From an uncultured Enterobacterales bacterium (GTDB lineage Bacteria; Pseudomonadota; Gammaproteobacteria; Enterobacterales; Enterobacteriaceae): DNA of 35,984 bases. The DNA is taken from assembly GCA_946478305.1 (NCBI GenBank), contig CAMLBO010000046.1:1-35984 (forward strand), read 5' to 3'. Shown piece after piece: positions 27,369 through 35,984 of this stretch. Position numbers and translations under genes: made by a program. The notes beneath the pieces are model-generated. The model was not told the origin of the DNA. It saw nothing but the letters and a program-made list of their open reading frames with translations, and did not search any database. How positions within the stretch are numbered: the stretch's first letter is position 1; each line of letters opens with the position of its first letter.

Positions 27369-29474
27369 TTAGTTTCGGTTACGGCTGACTTTGATGACAT
27401 CCGGCATGATACGAATTTTGCGCATAATGTTTGCCAGATGCACACGATCGCGGGTTGTCAGGCGGATAAAGGCGCTGTACACACGGCCGTCCTTTTCTTC
27501 AGTGCTGAGACTCTGAATATTGGACTGAGCAGCGTTAATCGCCGCAGTCAGATTGGCCAGTGCCCCCTGATGATTGAACATATCGACTTTAATTTCAGCG
27601 ATAAATTCTTGATCCGTTTCCTGATCGTCCCAGTCTACCGCCATGAATTTCTCAGGCTCTTTCTGGTAACCACGAATATTACGGCAGGATTCGTGGTGAA
27701 CAACCAAGCCTTTTCCAGGACTGACGTGGGCAATAATTGGATCACCAGGAATCGGGCGGCAACATTTAGCAAAGGTGATCAGCACACCATCGGCGCCTTT
27801 AATCGGCAGATTCCGTGTTCCGCTGGTCGCCATGGAGGATTGATCGCCCATCAGATTTTTTGCGACAACCACGCTCATGGCATTTCCCAGACCAATTTCT
27901 GCCAGCAGATCATCCATGCTGGAAAGTTTCATGCGGTCCAGTTCATTTTTGATATTTTCTGGCGGAAGGTCTGATATTTTTTTGCCGCTACCCAATGCAT
28001 GATTGAGTAAACGACGCCCAAGAGAAACGGAGTCATCACGTTTAAGGTTCTTGAGCATCTGGCGGATTTTGGCACGTGCTCGGGAGCTCACAACAAAATT
28101 GAGCCAGGCCGCATTCGGGCGGGCGCCCGGAGCAGTAATAATTTCAATGGTCTGGCCGCTGGATAATGGCTGCGACAGCGGATACGGTTGGCGGTCCACA
28201 CGTGCACCGACGCAGGCATGACCGATATCCGTATGCACGGCGTAAGCAAAATCTACTGGCGTAGCGCCAGCTGGCAACTCAACGATGCGCCCTTCCGGCG
28301 TGAAGACGTAGATCTCATCCGGGAACAGGTCTGATTTGACGCTTTCGATAAATTCGAAGGAGTTGCCTGCACTTTGTTGCAGTTCGAGCAAGCTTTGTAA
28401 CCAGCGCTGCGCGCGTATTTGCGCCGTAGTGCTGTTCTCGCCATTCTCTTTATAAGCCCAGTGAGCAGCAACACCCATTTCTGCCATCTGATCCATGTCT
28501 TCAGTACGGATTTGCACCTCAACCGGCACGCCGTGTGGGCCGATAAGAGAGGTATGCAGAGATTGATAGCCGTTGGCTTTTGGAATGGCAATGTAATCTT
28601 TAACCCGGCCCGGACGCGGTTTGTACAGGCTATGAGCCTGACCCAATACGCGATAGCAGGTATCGAGATCTTTAACTATGACCCGAAAAGCATAGATATC
28701 CATGATGGAATGGAAACGTTGCTCTTTCAGGTGCATTTTGCAGTAAATAGAGTAGAGATGTTTTTCTCGGCCACTCACCCTGCACTGAATTCCAGCCTCA
28801 GTTAAACGCCCCTCTATTTCAGAAAGAATCTTCTGAATCATCTCTTTACGGTTACCGCGTGCGGCTTTCACCACTTCTTTTATGACACGATAACGGTTCG
28901 GATAGAGCGCTTCAAAACCCAGCTCTTCAAGCTCAGTTTTGAGGTGATGAATACCCAAACGGTGTGCCAGCGGGCTGTAAATCTCCAGCGTTTCACGGGC
29001 AATTCGGCGGCGTTTATCAGGGCGTAAAGAGCCCAGAGTGCGCATATTATGGGTACGGTCGGCGAGTTTGATCAGAATGACGCGGATATCTTGCACCATC
29101 GCCATGATCATTTTGCGGAAGTTTTCCGCCTGGGCTTCTTTTTTGTCGCGGAATTTCAGCTTGTCCAGCTTTGAAACACCTTCAACCAACTCGGCAACGC
29201 TTTTGCCGAACAGTTGTTCCATATCCTGATATGTTGCAGGCGTGTCTTCGATAACGTCGTGTAATAACGCCGCCATCAGAGTCTCGTGATCGAGTCTCAT
29301 TTCAGCCAAAATACAGGCTACAGCCACCGGGTGAGTGATATAGGGCTCACCGCTGGAGCGAGTCTGCCCCTCGTGCGCATCCCGCGCAACGAGGTAAGCC
29401 TGCACGAGGCGCTTGATTTGCTCCTCCGGCAGGTATTTTTGAATCAGTTGATTCAGGCTTTCAAAGATGTACAA
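27369..29474 (-). CDS. spoT: Bifunctional (p)ppGpp synthetase/hydrolase SpoT
   Basis: SpoT hydrolyses and synthesises ppGpp, the stringent-response alarmone, in response to fatty acid, carbon and iron stress. The 701-residue protein (E. coli 702) has an intact HD hydrolase domain (HDVIEDT with His72-Asp73), a synthetase domain (about 200-340, with DIYAFRVIV and GYQSLHT), a TGS domain (about 388-448), a zinc-finger/helical region with CCRPIPGD, and a C-terminal ACT domain (about 625-701). It is third in gmk-rpoZ-spoT-trmH-recG. Confidence 0.98.
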   Translation of the reverse strand: MYIFESLNQLIQKYLPEEQIKRLVQAYLVARDAHEGQTRSSGEPYITHPVAVACILAEMRLDHETLMAALLHDVIEDTPATYQDMEQLFGKSVAELVEGVSKLDKLKFRDKKEAQAENFRKMIMAMVQDIRVILIKLADRTHNMRTLGSLRPDKRRRIARETLEIYSPLAHRLGIHHLKTELEELGFEALYPNRYRVIKEVVKAARGNRKEMIQKILSEIEGRLTEAGIQCRVSGREKHLYSIYCKMHLKEQRFHSIMDIYAFRVIVKDLDTCYRVLGQAHSLYKPRPGRVKDYIAIPKANGYQSLHTSLIGPHGVPVEVQIRTEDMDQMAEMGVAAHWAYKENGENSTTAQIRAQRWLQSLLELQQSAGNSFEFIESVKSDLFPDEIYVFTPEGRIVELPAGATPVDFAYAVHTDIGHACVGARVDRQPYPLSQPLSSGQTIEIITAPGARPNAAWLNFVVSSRARAKIRQMLKNLKRDDSVSLGRRLLNHALGSGKKISDLPPENIKNELDRMKLSSMDDLLAEIGLGNAMSVVVAKNLMGDQSSMATSGTRNLPIKGADGVLITFAKCCRPIPGDPIIAHVSPGKGLVVHHESCRNIRGYQKEPEKFMAVDWDDQETDQEFIAEIKVDMFNHQGALANLTAAINAAQSNIQSLSTEEKDGRVYSAFIRLTTRDRVHLANIMRKIRIMPDVIKVSRNRN

Positions 29475-29493
29475 GTGAGATCCGTTTCGTTAA

Positions 29494-29769
29494 TTAACGA
29501 CGGCCTTCAGCGATGGCAGTAACTGCCTGAATCTCTGCGGCTTCCTGCTCTTGTTGTTCCTGACGATCGCGTACATCAAGGATCTTATTCGTGATCAGAC
29601 CTTCTTCGATTTCGCGCAGGGCGATAACGGTAACTTTGTCGTTTTCTTCAGCGACCAGTGGATCTTTACCACCAGATTGGAGCTGGCGTGCGCGACGAGC
29701 AGCCACCAACACCAGGTCAAAACGGTTACCAATTTTTTCTACAGCGTCTTGAACAGTTACGCGTGCCAT
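29494..29769 (-). CDS. rpoZ: RNA polymerase omega subunit
   Basis: Omega helps assemble beta' into RNA polymerase and forms part of ppGpp site 1. The 91-residue product has the E. coli length and the conserved [20 protein letters not shown] start, followed by RARQL and the [12 protein letters not shown] segment. It lies 54 bp after gmk and 19 bp before spoT, the usual operon order, which groups a ppGpp target with a ppGpp enzyme. Confidence 0.98.
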   Translation of the reverse strand: MARVTVQDAVEKIGNRFDLVLVAARRARQLQSGGKDPLVAEENDKVTVIALREIEEGLITNKILDVRDRQEQQEQEAAEIQAVTAIAEGRR

Positions 29770-29823
29770 ATATGTGCTACTCCACAGGGTGACGAAAGAC
29801 TGGGCATAATACTGAAAGTGACT

Positions 29824-30447
29824 TCAGTCTGCCAATAGTTTGGTGATTAATCCGTCATGACGGAGCCTTTGACGGCTCAGACGAAGACGTTCGGCGCGAA
29901 TAATGGTTTTTAAATCCGAGAGTGCCAGATCAAAATCATCATTCACAATTAAATAGTCGTACTCAGCAAAGTGCGTCATTTCAGCAACGGCTTGCGCCAT
30001 GCGTTTTGCAATGACCTCTTCGCTATCTTGACCGCGGCCACGCAGACGGCGGTCAAGCTCGTCTTTCGACGGCGGCAACACGAAAATACTGCGCGCCTGC
30101 GGCATTTTTTTCCGGATCTGCTGAGCACCCTGCCAGTCAATATCCAAAAACACATCAACACCTGAAGCCAGGACCTGTTCAATAGCTTCACGTGACGTGC
30201 CGTAATAGTTCCCAAAAACTTCCGCATGTTCCAGAAACGCGTCGTTTTCAATCATCTCGCAAAATTCCTCCTTGGAGACGAAGAAATAGTGCTCGCCATG
30301 TTTCTCGCCCGGACGAACTGTGCGGGTGGTATGTGAAATAGAAACTTGTGTGTCGTAGAGCGGTTGTGTTTTCAACAAAGCCTGAATCAGACTTGATTTA
30401 CCTGCTCCACTCGGTGCGGAGATAATATATAGCGTGCCTTGGACCAT
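29824..30447 (-). CDS. gmk: Guanylate kinase
   Basis: Gmk phosphorylates GMP to GDP, feeding GTP and (p)ppGpp pools. The 207-residue length matches E. coli. The P-loop [10 protein letters not shown] lies at residues 9-18, followed by the GMP-binding [11 protein letters not shown](KHGEHYFFV) region, the DWQGAQQI block and [19 protein letters not shown] of the lid. It is the first gene of the spo operon and is divergent from ligB. Confidence 0.98.
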   Translation of the reverse strand: MVQGTLYIISAPSGAGKSSLIQALLKTQPLYDTQVSISHTTRTVRPGEKHGEHYFFVSKEEFCEMIENDAFLEHAEVFGNYYGTSREAIEQVLASGVDVFLDIDWQGAQQIRKKMPQARSIFVLPPSKDELDRRLRGRGQDSEEVIAKRMAQAVAEMTHFAEYDYLIVNDDFDLALSDLKTIIRAERLRLSRQRLRHDGLITKLLAD

Positions 30448-30687
30448 GATGACGTTTCAACTGAATAGGTTGATGGGAAGAGTGCGAAGAGTGATCTTCC
30501 GCACAGTATACACGCTAGCCGCTTCTGGTGCAGCGTTCCGACGTATTTCATCGCACCTGATTAAGATAAAACAGAGCAAGAAGTCGTTTTATCGCGTTGT
30601 ATTCCAAAATATCTGTTTGTTACCGCAACCTGCATTAATCTTGCGAAGAGCGATCGCATTATTAATAAATGGGTCTGGTAGATGTGA

Positions 30688-33071
<2,384 letters not shown>

Positions 33072-33446
33072 AGGTTTTCGCTGATGTTAAAAGGTGAGAA
33101 TTGAACAGGGTTAAGGGTAAAGTGGATTACATCACAGCACGACTGAGTTTTTCTTTCTTATCTCTATCCGGATTACTAAATCTAATGGACATGCCTGACT
33201 GATTCCCGTTTTGCAACTACTGCTATAGCATGGTTAGTTTTTCACATTAGAAATAGTAAGAGAGTATTTTTATTATTTCACCTGTTCTAAAGCCCCCGAT
33301 CTTTTCTGCCATAAATTCTCCATTCATCGCATCAACAATAAGGTTGGCGTAAAAGTTAATGAAAGGTTACGATTACCTAAAATCATCACTCATTGCAATC
33401 TCATTTATTTCTGAAAAAACACCGACATACTCGCCTGGAGGAGTGC
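33072..33446. other. yicG-tetR divergent intergenic region
   Basis: A 375-bp, AT-rich region without a supported gene. It separates yicG from the tetR/KAS pair and contains a possible tetR promoter and operator near its right end. E. coli dinD, which lies between yicG and yicC, is absent. Confidence 0.55.
33344..33384 (+). promoter_or_regulatory. Predicted tetR promoter and operator
   Basis: TTGGCG (33344-33349) and TACGAT (33368-33373) are 18 bp apart. AGGTTACGATTACCT (33364-33378) is an imperfect palindrome over the -10, followed by AAAATC. AGGTTACG and AAAATC also occur, in the same order, before the KAS gene, suggesting a shared TetR operator. Confidence 0.4.
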
Positions 33447-34067
33447 ATGAAGCCTGATATTCCGGTCGCATTAGCGCAGCGCGGACCAGCAGAACATGAG
33501 CGGCGTGAACAGATCATTAATGCGGCTTTTGACCACTTCCGACATTATGGTTATTCCAAGACGTCAGTTGCCGACCTGGCCAAGGCCATCGGGGTTTCCA
33601 GCGCCTATATCTATAAATTCTTCGAATCAAAACAGGCAATTGGCGAGGCAGTTTGTTCACAGCGTGTAGGTCAGATTGACCGTGCCCTGAGGGATATTGC
33701 ACAGAGTAATGCCTCAGCGACACTTCGCCTGCGGTCTATCTTCAAGACACTGATGACCAAGAGTTTGGATCTGTTTTTCGAAGACAGGAAGTTGCATGAT
33801 ATTGCTGCGGCAGCTGCTGCGCAGCGCTGGACTTCCGCTCAAAACCATCGCGCTGAGCTTTACAGTATCATCCAGCAGGTGATTATCGAGGGTAGAGAGT
33901 CCGGGGAATTTGAGCGAAAAACGCCTCTGGATGAGGTCTGCCTGGCTATCACCAGCGTAATGACGCCATTCTCACATCCGCTGATGCTTGAGCAAAAAAC
34001 GCCGGAACAGCTGGAAGAGCGCGTAGTGGCTATCACGTCTCTGGTACTGCGCAGCTTATCGAACTAA
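33447..34067 (+). CDS. TetR/AcrR family transcriptional regulator
   Basis: A 206-residue one-component regulator. The N-terminal TetR helix-turn-helix is clear: RREQIINAAFDHFRHYGY, then TSVADLAKAIGVSSAYIYKFFESKQAI (about residues 22-68). The rest is an all-helical ligand domain with no recognised ligand. Start: the ATG at 33447 has TGGAGGAG six bases upstream; an ATG at 33393 has no SD. It lies 152 bp before the KAS gene in the same orientation, with a motif common to both promoters, so it probably controls itself and the KAS gene. No close E. coli K-12 counterpart is recognised at this locus. Confidence 0.92.
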   Translation: MKPDIPVALAQRGPAEHERREQIINAAFDHFRHYGYSKTSVADLAKAIGVSSAYIYKFFESKQAIGEAVCSQRVGQIDRALRDIAQSNASATLRLRSIFKTLMTKSLDLFFEDRKLHDIAAAAAAQRWTSAQNHRAELYSIIQQVIIEGRESGEFERKTPLDEVCLAITSVMTPFSHPLMLEQKTPEQLEERVVAITSLVLRSLSN

Positions 34068-34087
34068 GGTTTGTAACAAGAATTTTT

Positions 34088-34112
34088 AGGTTACGGGTTT
34101 ACAAAATCGTAA
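34088..34112 (+). promoter_or_regulatory. Predicted operator of the KAS gene
   Basis: An imperfect 22-bp palindrome (34091-34112), TTACG at one end and CGTAA at the other with 16 of 22 symmetric positions, overlaps a possible -35 TTTACA (34098-34103). It begins with AGGTTACG, the octamer seen before tetR at 33364-33371. Confidence 0.4.
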
Positions 34113-34219
34113 TTCATCACATACTGTCATCCATTATGACAATACCCCCGCTGCTGCTGAACGAATTTTCAGCGGTGCAGCGCATCAAATCAACGTTAAG
34201 AGCGAAAGAGGAACGTTTT

Positions 34220-35494
34220 ATGACTCATCGTCGAGTGGTTATTACCGGCATGGGGGCTGTGAGTCCTCTGGGCTGTGATATCGAAACTATCTGGAAACGT
34301 CTTCTGGCGGGCCAGTCCGGCATTCGTGTTTTACCTGACGAAATCGTTGAAACCCTGTCGGTGAAAATCGGTGGGCAGGTGTTAACCAAAGAGCAGGATG
34401 CAGAGTCAGGTTTTGATCCCGATGAATCTGTATTGCCTAAAGATCAAAAGAAGATGGATCGTTTTATTCTTTTCGCAATGGCAGCCGCAGATAAAGCGAT
34501 TGCTGATGCGGGCTGGAAAGCGGAAACCGCTGAGCAGCAGGAGCGTACGGCTACTATTATTGGTTCCGGAATCGGCGGCTTCCCTGCTATTGCCCATGCG
34601 GTCCGCACTAACGACAGCCGCGGTGCAAAACGGTTATCTCCTTTCACTATTCCTTCGTTCCTGGTGAATCTGGCTGCGGGCCAGGTTTCTATTAAGCACC
34701 AATTTAAAGGCCCTATTGGCGCCCCTGTAACCGCTTGTGCTGCGGGCGTTCAGGCCATTGGCGATGCCGTTCGTTTGATTCGTAATGACGAAGCCGACGT
34801 GGCGTTGTGCGGTGGTGCTGAAGCGGCTATTGATACCGTCAGTCTGGGTGGCTTTGCGGCTGCCAAGGCAATGTCTTCCGGCCATACCGATCATCCGGAA
34901 AAAGCCTCACGTCCTTTCGACAGTGCGCGTGATGGTTTTGTCATGGGTGAAGGCGCGGGCATGCTGGTGATTGAAGAGCTGGAACATGCCAAAGCGCGTG
35001 GTGCCAACATCTTGGCTGAAATCGTAGGCTACGGTACCAGCGGAGATGCTTACCATATGACTTCAGGAGCAGAAGATGGCAACGGCGCGGGTCGTGCAAT
35101 GAAGATTGCCCTGCGTCAGGCAGGTGTGCAACCTTCTGATATTCAACACCTGAATGCGCATGCAACATCAACGCCGGTAGGCGATCTGGGTGAAATCAAC
35201 GCGATTAAAACCCTGTTCGGCACTGACGGTAAACTGGCCGTGACCTCAACCAAGTCTGCTACCGGCCATTTGCTGGGCGCGGCGGGGGGGCTGGAGACTA
35301 TTTTCACCATTCTGGCTATTCGCGACCAAATCGTGCCGCCTACGCTGAATCTGGAAAATAAAGATCCCGCAGCCGAAGGTCTGAATATTGTTGGAAATAC
35401 TGCGCAGCCTCATGCGATCACTTATGCATTATCTAATGGCTTCGGTTTTGGTGGCGTAAACGCCTGTGTCCTGCTGAAACGCTGGGAAAGCTGA
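34220..35494 (+). CDS. FabF-like beta-ketoacyl-ACP synthase (KAS II type)
   Basis: A thiolase-fold condensing enzyme expected to elongate acyl-ACP with malonyl-ACP. The 424 residues keep the full catalytic set: Cys173 (TACAAG), His314 (NAHATST), Lys345 and His350 (KSATGH), and the GFGFGG loop at 408-412. The ATG at 34220 has AGAGGAA upstream; an earlier in-frame ATG at 34136 would place the operator region inside the gene. It is not the housekeeping fabF, which in enterics lies in the fab cluster after acpP. NAHATST (NAHGTST in E. coli FabF), the DQKKMDRFILFAMAAADKA block and RGAKRLSPFTIPSFL resemble alphaproteobacterial FabF proteins, suggesting transfer. No acpP or other fab gene is adjacent. 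Substrate is unknown. Confidence 0.9.
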   Translation: MTHRRVVITGMGAVSPLGCDIETIWKRLLAGQSGIRVLPDEIVETLSVKIGGQVLTKEQDAESGFDPDESVLPKDQKKMDRFILFAMAAADKAIADAGWKAETAEQQERTATIIGSGIGGFPAIAHAVRTNDSRGAKRLSPFTIPSFLVNLAAGQVSIKHQFKGPIGAPVTACAAGVQAIGDAVRLIRNDEADVALCGGAEAAIDTVSLGGFAAAKAMSSGHTDHPEKASRPFDSARDGFVMGEGAGMLVIEELEHAKARGANILAEIVGYGTSGDAYHMTSGAEDGNGAGRAMKIALRQAGVQPSDIQHLNAHATSTPVGDLGEINAIKTLFGTDGKLAVTSTKSATGHLLGAAGGLETIFTILAIRDQIVPPTLNLENKDPAAEGLNIVGNTAQPHAITYALSNGFGFGGVNACVLLKRWES

Positions 35495-35521
35495 TTCAGC
35501 AGTTTTTCAAATCGTTAACGT

Positions 35522-35552
35522 AAAAAAGCCCGCGATGAAAGCGGGCTTTTTA
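35522..35552. terminator. Bidirectional terminator between the KAS gene and yicC
   Basis: An 11-bp perfect stem (AAAAAGCCCGC / GCGGGCTTTTT) with a 7-base loop; the A/T ends supply U-runs on both strands for the two convergent genes. Confidence 0.93.
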
Positions 35553-35572
35553 TTGTCTGCATTAAACTGTAA

Positions 35573-35938
35573 TTACTCGATATTCTGAATCTGCTCACGC
35601 ATCTGTTCAATCAGAACTTTCAGTTCGATGGCTGAGGTCGTGACGTCTGCGTTGATCGACTTTGAAGCCAGGGTATTTGATTCGCGGTTGAACTCCTGCA
35701 TCATGAAATCCAGACGACGGCCAACGGCCTCTTCTTTCTTCATGATTTTATGTGTCTCTTTGACATGCGCTTCCAGTCTGTCCAGCTCTTCGGCCACATC
35801 TACACGTTGCGCCATCAGCACCAGTTCCTGTTCCAGACGGGTATTCTCCAGCTGAACCTGCGCTTCTTCCAGTTTGCTGACCAGACGTTCGCGTTGCCAT
35901 TGCAGAATATTGGGCATGTGAGCACGGACTTTCAGCAC
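35573..35938 (-). CDS. yicC: YicC family protein (C-terminal 121 residues)
   Basis: YicC is a conserved endoribonuclease-related protein that in E. coli promotes degradation of the sRNA RyhB with PNPase. Only the C-terminal 121 residues are present, from VLKVRAHMPNILQWQRERL to EQIQNIE, including RLDFMMQEFNRESNTLASKS; E. coli YicC has 287. The gene is cut at 35938, where adapter sequence begins, so the truncation comes from the assembly and not from the genome. Translating on into the adapter gives a false N-terminus, MYKRQ, a well-known artefact. Confidence 0.95.
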   Translation of the reverse strand: MLKVRAHMPNILQWQRERLVSKLEEAQVQLENTRLEQELVLMAQRVDVAEELDRLEAHVKETHKIMKKEEAVGRRLDFMMQEFNRESNTLASKSINADVTTSAIELKVLIEQMREQIQNIE

Positions 35939-35984
35939 CTGTCTCTTATACACATCTGACGCTGCCGACGACTCCTTACGTGTA
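35939..35984. other. Illumina Nextera adapter and i5 index (not genomic)
   Basis: The last 46 bases are synthetic: CTGTCTCTTATACACATCT (reverse complement of the Tn5 mosaic end), then GACGCTGCCGACGA (rest of the read-1 transposase adapter), CTCCTTAC (reverse complement of index GTAAGGAG, i5 N/S505), and GTGTA (start of the P5 side). These bases should be trimmed. Confidence 0.98.

Overview
The window is a contig from a gammaproteobacterium of the order Enterobacterales. Almost every protein can be aligned from memory, end to end, with an Escherichia coli K-12 counterpart, and the regulatory RNAs Spot 42 and CsrC sit where E. coli has them. Gene order differs from E. coli: two blocks that lie at about 87 min (mobB to fabY/yiiD) and 82 min (yicH to yicC) in K-12 are contiguous here. 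That suggests a lineage outside Enterobacteriaceae sensu stricto (Yersinia/Serratia/Rahnella/Hafnia-like), but I cannot name the genus.

Layout. 1-3.3 kb: mobA-mobB (molybdenum cofactor, minus strand), yihD, then srkA-dsbA behind a CpxR box (envelope stress and disulfide formation). 3.3-6.7 kb: polA preceded by DnaA boxes, then the sRNA Spot 42 with its embedded 15-codon ORF spfP. 6.8-10.3 kb: engB (minus), the CsrA-sequestering sRNA CsrC, yihI, a candidate small membrane protein, and hemN. 10.3-14.9 kb: the nitrogen regulatory operon glnA-glnL-glnG (minus) with a sigma-54 promoter, two NtrC sites 32 bp apart, an internal NtrC site before glnL and a GlnZ-like 3' UTR. 14.9-19.8 kb: typA/bipA, then yihX-yihY-dtd-fabY as an apparent operon. 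19.8-24.5 kb: yicH and xanP (minus; xanP with a PurR box) and divergent gltS. 24.6-30.4 kb: the spo operon gmk-rpoZ-spoT-trmH-recG (minus). 30.7-33.1 kb: ligB convergent with yicG. 33.4-35.5 kb: an accessory pair, a TetR-family regulator and a FabF-like ketoacyl-ACP synthase, where E. coli has dinD. The contig ends inside yicC.

Most of this is conserved housekeeping DNA: replication and repair, translation GTPases, stringent response, nitrogen control, carbon and envelope regulation. The least ordinary parts are the tetR/KAS pair with a motif shared by both promoters, the unannotated ORF between yihI and hemN, and LigB with its export signal. The last 46 bases are not genomic: they are an Illumina Nextera adapter with index, left at the contig end, so yicC is truncated artificially. 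No tRNA, rRNA, insertion sequence, prophage or CRISPR array is visible.
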